A stretch of DNA of 64,000 nucleotides from JAHZKN01 sp965250205 (lineage in GTDB: Bacteria; Pseudomonadota; Alphaproteobacteria; Rhizobiales; Hyphomicrobiaceae). Made by a program: the position numbers and the translations under genes. Under the pieces are notes generated by a model. It was not told where the DNA came from. It did no database searches and was given only the letters and a program-made list of their open reading frames with translations. This document shows positions 6,805-16,911 of this stretch, piece after piece (the stretch's first letter is position 1; every line of letters starts with the position of its first letter). The stretch is from NCBI GenBank assembly GCA_965250205.1, contig CBDFNK010000016.1, positions 48,405-112,404 of the forward strand, in the 5' to 3' direction.

Positions 6805-9800
6805 ATGCCAAATAAAATAAAAGGGTCGCGGATATTGCGCAGTGCTCAGCTAGCGCAGCATACGCTTTCTTTTGTTTGCCAGCGCCTTTGGACTACGACG
6901 ACACGCAGTTTCAGAGTGCATACGCCATGGCTGAGCCAAGCAACCGCAGCAAATGTTGTTGTTAGTCTGGTGACGTTCTTTACATTCTTATTCCTGCTTG
7001 GAACGTCCGCCTGGGCGCAGAACACCAATGTGAATTTTGGGCCGGCTCAAACAAATGCAATTGGTGGCAACCTCACGTTTAATCTCGTAGTTGGGACGTC
7101 GATTACCGGCAACGCAACACTAAATGTTACGAACATTTATGGAGACCTGAATAGCAACAATGAAGTTGTAACGATTTTCGCGGATGGCGTGGTGGTGGGT
7201 ACCTTTGGTGGCTTCGGTGGGAGAAATTGCACCAACGGCCCGAACCAAATCATTTCAATTCCCCAGGCGACGCTTCAGCCTCTCATTGCTGACGGGGCGT
7301 TGACATTGACGTTTGACGCCAACAATCGTGTCGACTTCTGCACAGTTGCCGGATCAGGCAGGCGCGAACCGCCAAACCTGCGCGTTGGTGGAAACCTTTC
7401 TTATCCCGGTGCAACGCCCCAATTTACCGTCACAAAGACGCCAAACGTTGCCAATGTAGATGAGGACGGAGACGTTATCACCTACGCCATTGCGGTTGCC
7501 AACACTGGCAATGTTACACTGACTGGTCTCACCATCACGGATCCGTTGACCGGAGACGAAGCCTGCCCGGTTGCAACGCTGGCACCGATGGCGTCAACAA
7601 ACTGCACCGCGAGTTACACGGTTCAGCAGTCGGACATTGACGGCAATGGCATTGATATCAACGGCGCGGTTGATGGCGATGGTGACATCGACAACACCGT
7701 TACGATCGACACCGATCAAACGGCTCCACAAACAGCGTTGGCTGCCGTTATGATTGGGCAGAACCCGGCTTTCACGGTGACCAAAACTGCTGACGTCGCG
7801 AGTGTTGACAGCGATGGCGATGTGATCACCTACGCCATTGCGGTTGCCAACACTGGCAATGTTACACTGACTGGTCTCACCATCACGGATCCGTTGACCG
7901 GAGACGAAGCCTGCCCGGTTGCAACGCTGGCACCGATGGCGTCAACAAACTGCACCGCGAGTTACACGGTGCAGCAGTCCGATATTGATGGCAACGGCAT
8001 CGACACCAACGGCGCGGTGGATGGCGATGGTGACATCGACAACACCGTTACGATCGACACCGATCAAACGGCTCCACAAACAGCGTTGGCTGCCGTTATG
8101 ATTGGGCAGAACCCGGCTTTCACGGTGACCAAAACTGCTGACGTCGCGAGTGTTGACAGCGATGGCGATGTGATCACCTACGCCATTGCGGTTGCCAACA
8201 CTGGCAATGTTACACTGACAGGTCTGACGATTGCGGATCCGTTGACAGGCGATGAGGCGTGCACGGTTGCCTCGCTAGCGCCGATGGCGTCAACAAACTG
8301 CACCGCGAGTTACACGGTTCAGCAGTCGGACATTGACGGCAATGGCATTGATATCAACGGCGCGGTTGATGGCGATGGTGACATCGACAACACCGTTACG
8401 ATCGACACCGATCAAACGGCTCCACAAACAGCGTTGGCTGCCGTTATGATTGGGCAGAACCCGGCTTTCACGGTGACCAAAACTGCTGACGTCGCGAGTG
8501 TTGACAGCGATGGCGATGTGATCACCTACGCCATTGCGGTTGCCAACACTGGCAATGTTACACTGACAGGTCTGACGATTGCAGACCCGCTGACCGGAGA
8601 CGAAGCCTGCCCGGTTGCAACGCTGGCACCGATGGCGTCAACAAACTGCACCGCGAGTTACACGGTGCAGCAGTCCGATATTGATGGCAACGGCATCGAC
8701 ACCAACGGCGCTGTCGATGGCGACGGCGATATCGACAACACTGTCACCATTGACACCGATCAGACGGCTCCACAAACCGCCACGGAAACCGTTTCTGTCA
8801 CGCAGAACCCGGTATTCTCGGTCACAAAAACAGCAGATGTTACCAGCGTCGATAGCGATGGCGATGTCATCACCTACACCATTGCGGTTGCCAACACCGG
8901 CAATGTTACACTGACCGGTCTGACGATTGCGGATCCGTTGACAGGCGATGAGGCGTGCACGGTTGCCTCGTTAGCACCGATGGCGTCAACAAACTGCACC
9001 GCGAGTTACACGGTTCAGCAGGCAGATATTGACGGCAATGGTATTGATATCAACGGCGCGGTGGATGGTGATGGCGATATCGACAACACCGTCACCATTG
9101 ACACCGATCAAACCGCACCGCAGACCGCCTCAGAGACGGTGGCGGTTGCACAGAACGCGGCCTTAACGGTGACCAAAACAGCAGATGTTACCAGCGTCGA
9201 TAGCGATGGCGATGTCATCACCTACACCATTGCGGTTGCCAACACCGGCAATGTCACGCTGACAGGCCTGACGATTGCGGATCCATTGACGGGCGATGAG
9301 GCGTGCACGGTTGCCTCGTTAGCACCGATGGCGTCAACAAACTGCACCGCGAGTTACACGGTTCAGCAGGCAGATATTGACGGCAATGGTATTGATATCA
9401 ACGGCGCGGTGGATGGTGATGGTGATATTGACAACACGGCGTCCGTCAGCACAGACCAAACCGGCCCACAAACTGCCTCTGAAACCGTGGCGATCTCACA
9501 GAATGCAGATTTTACGGTGACCAAAACCGCTGACGTCGCCAGCGTCGATAGCGATGGCGATGTCATCACCTACACCATTGCGGTTGCCAACACCGGCAAT
9601 GTCACGCTGACTGGTCTCACCATCACGGATCCGTTGACCGGAGACGAAGCCTGCCCGGTTGCCTCGTTAGCACCGATGGCGTCAACAAACTGCACCGCGA
9701 GTTACACGGTTCAGCAGTCCGATATTGATGGCAACGGCATCGACACCAACGGCGCTGTCGATGGCGACGGCGATATCGACAACACCGTTACCATTGACAC

Positions 9801-12800
9801 CGATCAGACGGCTCCACAAACCGCCACGGAAACCGTTTCTGTCACGCAGAACCCGGTATTCTCGGTCACAAAAACAGCAGATGTTACCAGCGTCGATAGC
9901 GATGGCGATGTCATCACCTACACCATTGCGGTTGCCAACACCGGCAATGTCACGCTGACAGGCCTGACGATTGCGGATCCGTTGACAGGCGATGAGGCGT
10001 GCACGGTTGCCTCGTTAGCACCGATGGCGTCAACAAACTGCACCGCGAGTTACACGGTTCAGCAGGCAGATATTGACGGCAATGGCATTGATATCAACGG
10101 CGCGGTGGATGGTGATGGCGATATCGACAACACCGTTACCATTGACACCGATCAGACGGCTCCACAAACCGCCTCAGAGACGGTGGCGGTTGCACAGAAC
10201 GCGGCCTTAACGGTGACCAAAACAGCAGATGTTACCAGCGTCGATAGCGATGGCGATGTCATCACCTACACCATTGCGGTTGCCAACACCGGCAATGTTA
10301 CACTGACCGGTCTGACGATTGCGGACCCGTTGACCGGAGACGAAGCCTGCCCGGTTGCCTCGTTAGCACCGATGGCGGCAACAAACTGCACCGCGAGTTA
10401 CACGGTGCAGCAGGCAGATATTGACGGCAATGGTATTGATATCAACGGCGCGGTGGATGGTGATGGCGATATCGACAACACCGTTACCATTGACACCGAT
10501 CAAACGGCTCCACAAACCGCCTCTGAAACCGTTTCTGTCACGCAGAACCCGGTATTCTCGGTCACCAAAACTGCCGACGTTGCATTTGTCGATACTGAAG
10601 GCGATGTCATTACCTATGCGATCGCTGTCACCAACGCTGGCAACGTCACCCTGACAGGTCTGACGATTGCAGACCCGCTGACCGGAGACGAAGCCTGCCC
10701 GGTTGCAACGCTGGCGCCGATGGCGTCAACAAACTGCACCGCGAGTTACACGGTTCAGCAGTCGGACATTGATGGCAACGGCATCGACACCAACGGCGCT
10801 GTCGATGGCGACGGCGACATCGACAACACCGTTACCATTGACACCGATCAGACGGCTCCACAAACCGCCTCTGAAATTGTGGCGATCTCACAGAATGCAG
10901 ATTTTACGGTGACCAAAACCGCTGACCTGGCAACGATCGATAGCGATGGCGATGTCATCACCTACACCATTGCCGTGACCAACACTGGCAATGTCACGCT
11001 GACAGGTCTGACGATTGCAGACCCGTTGACCGGAGACGAAGCCTGCCCTGTGGCAACGCTGGCGCCGATGGCGTCAACAAACTGCACCGCGAGTTACACG
11101 GTTCAGCAGGCAGATATTGACGGCAATGGTATCGACACTAATGGCGCTGTCGATGGCGACGGCGACATCGACAACACCGTTACCATTGACACCGATCAGA
11201 CGGCTCCACAAACCGCCACGGAAACCGTTTCTGTCACGCAGAACCCGGTATTCTCGGTCACAAAAATGTCTGATGTCGCGGCGGTAGAGAACGACGGTGA
11301 TGTCATCACCTACACCATCGCAATCACCAACACCGGCAACGTCACGCTCACAGGCTTAACGATTGCCGATCCTTTGACCGGAGACGAAGCCTGTCCCGTT
11401 GTAACGCTTGCGCCTCTCGCCTCAACCAATTGCACAGCAACCTATACGGTACAGCAGTCAGATATTGATGGCAACGGCATCGACACCAACGGCGCTGTCG
11501 ATGGCGATGGCGATATCGACAACACCGTCACCATTGACACCGATCAAACCGGGCCACAATCAGCGTCTGAAACGGTTGGCTTTAATCTTAGTCCCGCGCT
11601 CTCGGTCACCAAGACCGCAGATGTCACATCTGTTGATGCTGAAGGCGAAGTCATTACCTACACCATCGCCCTCACCAACACGGGAAACATCACGTTGACG
11701 GGTCTCACAATTGACGACCCTCTGACCGGAGATGAAGCGTGCCCCGTCACGTCGCTGATACCTTCGGCCTCCACCAGCTGCACCGCCACCTACACGGTTC
11801 AGCAGTCGGATATTGATAATAACGGAATTGATACCTCTGGCGCCGTTGATGGTGATGGCGACATCGACAATACCGTCACCGTCGACACCAACCAAACAGC
11901 ACCCGTTGTTGCGTCAGAAACGGTGAACATCGCTAGAAACGTGGCATTCACTGTCGGCAAAACCGCCGATATCGCGATTGTGAGCAAAGATGGCGACGTC
12001 ATCACCTACACCATTGCGGTCACCAATATTGGCAATGTGACCCTCTCAGGCATTGCGATTACGGATACATTGACGGCAGATGAGGCATGTCCCGTTGCAA
12101 GCCTCGCTCCGCTAGTCTCAACCAATTGCACAGCAACCTATACGGTGCAGCAGTCAGATATTGACGGAAATGGTATTGACACCAACGGCGCGGTGGATGG
12201 TGATGGCGATATCGACAACACGGTTACAGTCAACACCGATCAAGCGCCGGCGCAAATGTCTTCAGAGACTGTCGCCATTACGCAAAGCCCCTCGTTGACG
12301 GTGACCAAGACGGCGAACCTGACAACGGTTAGCAGTGACGGTGATGTGATCAGCTATACGATTGCGGTCACCAATACCGGCAATCTCACGCTGACAGGCT
12401 TAACGATTGCCGATCCTTTGACCGGAGACGAAGCCTGTCCCGTGGCCACATTGGCACCGATGGCGGCAACAAACTGCACCGCGAGTTACACGGTTCAGCA
12501 GGCGGATATTGACGGCAATGGCATTGATATCAACGGCGCGGTTGATGGCGATAGCGATATCGACAACACCGTCACCATTGACACCGATCAAACCGCACCG
12601 CAGACCGCCTCAGAGACGGTGGCGATTGGGCAAAATGCTACTTTCACAGTGACCAAGTCCGCCGACCTGTCGTCTGTCAGCAGTGACGGTGATGTGATCA
12701 GCTATACGATCGCTGTCACCAATACCGGCAATGTCACGCTGACAGGCTTAACGATTGCCGATCCTTTGACCGGAGACGAAGCCTGTCCCGTGGCCACATT

Positions 12801-15800
12801 GGCACCGATGGCGGCAACAAACTGCACCGCGAGTTACACGGTTCAGCAGGCAGATATTGATGGCAACGGCATCGACACCAACGGCGCGGTTGATGGCGAT
12901 AGCGATATCGACAACACCGTCACCATTGACACCGATCAAACCGCACCGCAGACCGCCTCCGAAACGGTCTCGATTGGGCAAAATGCTGCTTTCACAGTGA
13001 CCAAGTCCGCCGACCTGTCGTCTGTCAGCAGTGACGGTGATGTGATCAGCTATACGATTGCGGTCACCAATACCGGCAATGTCACGCTGACCGGCTTAAC
13101 GATTGCAGACCCGTTGACCGGAGACGAAGCCTGCCCCGTGGCCACATTGGCACCGATGGCGGCAACAAACTGCACGGCGAGTTACACGGTTCAGCAGGCG
13201 GACATTGACGGCAATGGCATTGATATCAATGGAGCGGTTGATGGCGATAGCGATATCGACAACACCGTCACTATCGACACAGATCAAACCGCACCGCAGA
13301 CCGCCTCAGAGACGGTGGCGATTGGGCAAAATGCTACTTTCACAGTGACCAAGTCCGCCGACCTGTCGTCTGTCAGCAGTGACGGTGATGTGATCAGCTA
13401 TACGATCGCTGTCACCAATACCGGCAATGTCACGCTGACAGGCTTAACGATTGCCGATCCTTTGACCGGAGACGAAGCCTGTCCCGTGGCCACATTGGCA
13501 CCGATGGCGGCAACAAACTGCACCGCGAGTTACACGGTTCAGCAGGCAGATATTGATGGCAACGGCATCGACACCAACGGCGCGGTTGATGGCGATAGCG
13601 ATATCGACAACACCGTCACCATTGACACCGATCAAACCGCACCGCAGACCGCCTCCGAAACGGTCTCGATTGGGCAAAATGCTGCTTTCACAGTGACCAA
13701 GTCCGCCGACCTGTCGTCTGTCAGCAGTGACGGTGATGTGATCAGCTATACGATTGCGGTCACCAATACCGGCAATGTCACGCTGACCGGCTTAACGATT
13801 GCAGACCCGTTGACCGGAGACGAAGCCTGCCCCGTGGCCACATTGGCACCGATGGCGGCAACAAACTGCACGGCGAGTTACACGGTTCAGCAGGCGGACA
13901 TTGACGGCAATGGCATTGATATCAATGGAGCGGTTGATGGCGATAGCGATATCGACAACACCGTCACTATCGACACAGATCAAACCGCACCGCAGACCGC
14001 CTCAGAGACGGTGGCGATTGGGCAAAATGCTACTTTCACAGTGACCAAGTCCGCCGACCTGTCGTCTGTCAGCAGTGACGGTGATGTGATCAGCTATACG
14101 ATCGCTGTCACCAATACCGGCAATGTCACGCTGACAGGCTTAACGATTGCCGATCCTTTGACCGGAGACGAAGCCTGTCCCGTGGCCACATTGGCACCGA
14201 TGGCGGCAACAAACTGCACCGCGAGTTACACGGTTCAGCAGGCAGATATTGATGGCAACGGCATCGACACCAACGGCGCGGTTGATGGCGATAGCGATAT
14301 CGACAACACCGTCACCATTGATACCGATCAAACCGCACCGCAGACCGCCTCCGAAACGGTCTCGATTGGGCAAAATGCTGCTTTCACAGTGACCAAGTCC
14401 GCCGACCTGTCGTCTGTCAGCAGTGACGGTGATGTGATCAGCTATACGATTGCGGTCACCAATACCGGCAATATCACGCTGACCGGACTGACGATCGCTG
14501 ATCCTTTGACCGGAGACGAAGCCTGTCCCGTGGCCACATTGGCACCAATGGCGGCAACAAACTGCACCGCGACTTACACGGTTCAGCAATCTGATATTGA
14601 CAACAATGGCATTGACACAACCGGCGCGGTTGATGGCGATGGTGATATTGACAACCTTGTCACTATCGACACAGATCAAACCGGCCCACAAACTGCCTAT
14701 GCAACCGTGTCCGTTGGCCAAAGTGCATCCATTGTTGTCAACAAGACCGCAGATGTTGCTACAGTGGATGCCGACGGTGATGTGATCAGCTATACGATTG
14801 CGGTCACCAATACCGGCAATGTCATGCTGACCGGACTGACGATCGCTGATCCGCTCACCGGAGACGAAGCCTGCCCGGTTGCAACGCTGGCACCGATGGC
14901 GTCAACAAACTGCACCGCGAGTTACACGGTTCAGCAGTCGGACATTGATGGCAACGGCATCGACACCAACGGCGCCATTGATGGTGACAGCGATATCGAC
15001 AACACCGTCACCATTGACACCGATCAAACGGCACCCCAGACCGCCTCTGAGACGGTCGCCATCGAACAATTTGCCGGTGTTGTGGTTACAAAATCCACGT
15101 CAAATGCGGACTTCTCCAATGTTGGCGATATTATTCCTTATGAGATTGTGATCCAAAACACAGGCAGTGTGACGCTCACCAGCATCACGTTGACGGATCC
15201 GCTGACCAACGATGAGTCGTGTCCATCCTCATCGCTTGCATCTGGCGGGACGATGACCTGTACGGCAACGCTCAGTGTTACGGCCAGCCAACTTCTCGCC
15301 CGTGAAATTGTGAACGTCGCGCGCGTGACCACAGCGCAAGCGGCACCACGCATGTCCAACCCCGTGACCCTACGCCTTAACCGCGCGTATGCCCGCAATC
15401 GGACGTTGCGTGCGATTAACAATTTCCTTGCTCGGCGCGCGGACCAAATCACAGCGTCTGACCCGGATCTGGCCAACCGCCTAAATGCAGGGTGCGGAAA
15501 TGGAAAGTTACCTCAAGTCTCCGGCAATGGCAGCGATGAGACATCTCAGTTCAGAGTAAGCGGAAGTCTGCGAGACTCGCTTCGTCATGGTGACAACGAG
15601 CCACAAAGAGAGTGCCCTAAATTTGATATTTGGATGCAAGGCCAGTGGGGCACGACCAAGGCGGATCAAGGCAGACAAGATCTTGGGCTCCTCTACATCG
15701 GGGCTGACTACCGGCTGTCACCTGGTCTTGTGTTTGGTGTCCTGGCACAATTTGACTGGAGCAATGAAGAAGACGCCGTTGAGAAGATTAGTGCCAAAGG

Positions 15801-16386
15801 CTTTGGTTGGATGGTCGGCCCCTATTTGGTGGCGCGTCTCGACAAAAACCTGATCTTTGATACACGCATCGCATGGGGTCAATCGACGAACAAAATCAAT
15901 CCGCTCGGCGTTTACGAAGATGAGTTTAAGACCAACAGGTGGCTGGCAAGAGCGCGCCTGACCGGCAACTTTGATGTCGGTGGCTTTAACTTTACGCCTC
16001 ATGTCGGCATTCTATATTTTGAAGAGCAGCAAAAAGCCTACGTGGATAGCCTTGGCACCTATATCCCTGGCCAGACGATCAATCTTGGCCGCGTTACATT
16101 TGGTCCGAAGGTGAGTTTCAGAGTAGAGGGCCCGGATAATATGGTTCTCGTGCCGCATTTTGGCGTCACCGGCATCTGGGACTTTGAGAAAGCCGAAATT
16201 GTTGATCTTGAAACCGGATTTGCGACCAACGCGGGAAGCGACTTGCGTGTGCGCGTTGAAGGCGGTCTGAGAATCGAATTTCCGAATAACTGGGATGTGC
16301 AGGCTCGCGGCTTTGCTGATGGTATCGGCACCGATGATAGTGAGACCTACGGTGGCAGCATCAGGCTAAGGATTCCGCTGAACTAA
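6805..16386 (+). CDS. Giant repeat autotransporter (DUF11-type repeats plus beta-barrel)
   Basis: About 3190 residues from the ATG at 6805; a GTG at 6745 is in frame, and neither start has a good ribosome site. A long signal region ends SAWA|Q at about residue 70. A jelly-roll-like stretch (NVNFGPAQTNAIGG...) follows, then 22 units of exactly 116 residues (7423-15078) and a divergent unit 23. Each unit has the TIGR01451/DUF11-like core (FTVTKTADV, VTNTGNVTLTGLTIADPL), two cysteines (DEACPV, STNCTA) and an Asp-rich stretch like a calcium-binding loop (DIDGNGID, VDGDGDIDN). The last 260 residues are an autotransporter barrel. Probably a long surface adhesin or stalk. Unit count may be wrong if the assembly collapsed repeats. 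Confidence 0.9.
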   Translation: MPNKIKGSRILRSAQLAQHTLSFVCQRLWTTTTRSFRVHTPWLSQATAANVVVSLVTFFTFLFLLGTSAWAQNTNVNFGPAQTNAIGGNLTFNLVVGTSITGNATLNVTNIYGDLNSNNEVVTIFADGVVVGTFGGFGGRNCTNGPNQIISIPQATLQPLIADGALTLTFDANNRVDFCTVAGSGRREPPNLRVGGNLSYPGATPQFTVTKTPNVANVDEDGDVITYAIAVANTGNVTLTGLTITDPLTGDEACPVATLAPMASTNCTASYTVQQSDIDGNGIDINGAVDGDGDIDNTVTIDTDQTAPQTALAAVMIGQNPAFTVTKTADVASVDSDGDVITYAIAVANTGNVTLTGLTITDPLTGDEACPVATLAPMASTNCTASYTVQQSDIDGNGIDTNGAVDGDGDIDNTVTIDTDQTAPQTALAAVMIGQNPAFTVTKTADVASVDSDGDVITYAIAVANTGNVTLTGLTIADPLTGDEACTVASLAPMASTNCTASYTVQQSDIDGNGIDINGAVDGDGDIDNTVTIDTDQTAPQTALAAVMIGQNPAFTVTKTADVASVDSDGDVITYAIAVANTGNVTLTGLTIADPLTGDEACPVATLAPMASTNCTASYTVQQSDIDGNGIDTNGAVDGDGDIDNTVTIDTDQTAPQTATETVSVTQNPVFSVTKTADVTSVDSDGDVITYTIAVANTGNVTLTGLTIADPLTGDEACTVASLAPMASTNCTASYTVQQADIDGNGIDINGAVDGDGDIDNTVTIDTDQTAPQTASETVAVAQNAALTVTKTADVTSVDSDGDVITYTIAVANTGNVTLTGLTIADPLTGDEACTVASLAPMASTNCTASYTVQQADIDGNGIDINGAVDGDGDIDNTASVSTDQTGPQTASETVAISQNADFTVTKTADVASVDSDGDVITYTIAVANTGNVTLTGLTITDPLTGDEACPVASLAPMASTNCTASYTVQQSDIDGNGIDTNGAVDGDGDIDNTVTIDTDQTAPQTATETVSVTQNPVFSVTKTADVTSVDSDGDVITYTIAVANTGNVTLTGLTIADPLTGDEACTVASLAPMASTNCTASYTVQQADIDGNGIDINGAVDGDGDIDNTVTIDTDQTAPQTASETVAVAQNAALTVTKTADVTSVDSDGDVITYTIAVANTGNVTLTGLTIADPLTGDEACPVASLAPMAATNCTASYTVQQADIDGNGIDINGAVDGDGDIDNTVTIDTDQTAPQTASETVSVTQNPVFSVTKTADVAFVDTEGDVITYAIAVTNAGNVTLTGLTIADPLTGDEACPVATLAPMASTNCTASYTVQQSDIDGNGIDTNGAVDGDGDIDNTVTIDTDQTAPQTASEIVAISQNADFTVTKTADLATIDSDGDVITYTIAVTNTGNVTLTGLTIADPLTGDEACPVATLAPMASTNCTASYTVQQADIDGNGIDTNGAVDGDGDIDNTVTIDTDQTAPQTATETVSVTQNPVFSVTKMSDVAAVENDGDVITYTIAITNTGNVTLTGLTIADPLTGDEACPVVTLAPLASTNCTATYTVQQSDIDGNGIDTNGAVDGDGDIDNTVTIDTDQTGPQSASETVGFNLSPALSVTKTADVTSVDAEGEVITYTIALTNTGNITLTGLTIDDPLTGDEACPVTSLIPSASTSCTATYTVQQSDIDNNGIDTSGAVDGDGDIDNTVTVDTNQTAPVVASETVNIARNVAFTVGKTADIAIVSKDGDVITYTIAVTNIGNVTLSGIAITDTLTADEACPVASLAPLVSTNCTATYTVQQSDIDGNGIDTNGAVDGDGDIDNTVTVNTDQAPAQMSSETVAITQSPSLTVTKTANLTTVSSDGDVISYTIAVTNTGNLTLTGLTIADPLTGDEACPVATLAPMAATNCTASYTVQQADIDGNGIDINGAVDGDSDIDNTVTIDTDQTAPQTASETVAIGQNATFTVTKSADLSSVSSDGDVISYTIAVTNTGNVTLTGLTIADPLTGDEACPVATLAPMAATNCTASYTVQQADIDGNGIDTNGAVDGDSDIDNTVTIDTDQTAPQTASETVSIGQNAAFTVTKSADLSSVSSDGDVISYTIAVTNTGNVTLTGLTIADPLTGDEACPVATLAPMAATNCTASYTVQQADIDGNGIDINGAVDGDSDIDNTVTIDTDQTAPQTASETVAIGQNATFTVTKSADLSSVSSDGDVISYTIAVTNTGNVTLTGLTIADPLTGDEACPVATLAPMAATNCTASYTVQQADIDGNGIDTNGAVDGDSDIDNTVTIDTDQTAPQTASETVSIGQNAAFTVTKSADLSSVSSDGDVISYTIAVTNTGNVTLTGLTIADPLTGDEACPVATLAPMAATNCTASYTVQQADIDGNGIDINGAVDGDSDIDNTVTIDTDQTAPQTASETVAIGQNATFTVTKSADLSSVSSDGDVISYTIAVTNTGNVTLTGLTIADPLTGDEACPVATLAPMAATNCTASYTVQQADIDGNGIDTNGAVDGDSDIDNTVTIDTDQTAPQTASETVSIGQNAAFTVTKSADLSSVSSDGDVISYTIAVTNTGNITLTGLTIADPLTGDEACPVATLAPMAATNCTATYTVQQSDIDNNGIDTTGAVDGDGDIDNLVTIDTDQTGPQTAYATVSVGQSASIVVNKTADVATVDADGDVISYTIAVTNTGNVMLTGLTIADPLTGDEACPVATLAPMASTNCTASYTVQQSDIDGNGIDTNGAIDGDSDIDNTVTIDTDQTAPQTASETVAIEQFAGVVVTKSTSNADFSNVGDIIPYEIVIQNTGSVTLTSITLTDPLTNDESCPSSSLASGGTMTCTATLSVTASQLLAREIVNVARVTTAQAAPRMSNPVTLRLNRAYARNRTLRAINNFLARRADQITASDPDLANRLNAGCGNGKLPQVSGNGSDETSQFRVSGSLRDSLRHGDNEPQRECPKFDIWMQGQWGTTKADQGRQDLGLLYIGADYRLSPGLVFGVLAQFDWSNEEDAVEKISAKGFGWMVGPYLVARLDKNLIFDTRIAWGQSTNKINPLGVYEDEFKTNRWLARARLTGNFDVGGFNFTPHVGILYFEEQQKAYVDSLGTYIPGQTINLGRVTFGPKVSFRVEGPDNMVLVPHFGVTGIWDFEKAEIVDLETGFATNAGSDLRVRVEGGLRIEFPNNWDVQARGFADGIGTDDSETYGGSIRLRIPLN
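7423..15078 (+). repeat. 22 tandem 348-bp coding repeats
   Basis: Aligned unit starts at 7423 and 15079 are 7656 bases apart, exactly 22 x 348. Units 1-3 share a variant tail (TALAAVMIGQNPA). Units 16, 18 and 20 are almost identical at DNA level, as are 17 and 19, giving a 696-bp higher-order repeat between 12643 and 14382. Units 12-14 are the most diverged. Confidence 0.95.
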
Positions 16387-16911
16387 TCGGACGTCGGGTG
16401 CGCTTCTGCCCCATGGATTTTTTCTCCAACTTTATGTTTCAGCTTAATTGTTAGATGCGTCAGCAAGGTTAGCAGACGTAATTCTAATATTTAGGTGAGT
16501 TTAGCTCTTGATCTTGAAGCTGAAGTTACGCCGCCGCTGCAGAGATCTCGTCTGTTAGTACTTGGCGGTCGCAAGTCTCTATTCTGCGGGAGTTTTGCGG
16601 GAGTGCGTGCTGCACTGTGCTGAACAAAAGGGCCGATGTTGCAACGGGCGCCCCTGTAAGTCATTGAATTTACGTCGTTAGATCTATCGTTTGCGTCCTC
16701 TTAATCAGCGGGTCCACGGTTCGAGTGTGTGTACACCCAGCAAGGGTTTCAAAGGGTTAGTGTTTTCCAGAAAGCGCACGGATGGCGCTTGCGGGAGATT
16801 TGCAACAAAATCGGTTCAGCAACAGACGTATGCGATAGCCTTCTGCAACAGCCATTGCTTGGGTGTGACCGCTCACGTGAAGATGAGATAATCTAAAACG
16901 TGTCCAAAGTT
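16387..16911. other. Intergenic region with a tRNA-like fragment
   Basis: No convincing gene. The stretch 16693-16743 contains CTCTTAA, GGTCCACGGTTCGAG and GTACACCCAGCA, in the order and spacing of the 3' half of a tRNA (anticodon loop reading CTT, T arm, acceptor end). The anticodon stem does not pair and the T stem is imperfect, so this is at best a decayed tRNA end and may be chance. A 66-codon frame across it has no support. Confidence 0.35.

Noticed and set aside
11560..14721. Several long antisense frames inside the adhesin repeats, up to 193 codons
   Set aside because: They recur with the repeat period, being the reverse strand of the same repeats, and encode no recognisable protein.
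7423..15078. Regular repeats that could be mistaken for a CRISPR array or satellite
   Set aside because: The unit is 348 bp, fully coding and in frame throughout; there are no spacers.
16691..16891. 66-codon plus-strand frame in the gap after the adhesin
   Set aside because: Covers the tRNA-like fragment, has no ribosome site and no coding character.
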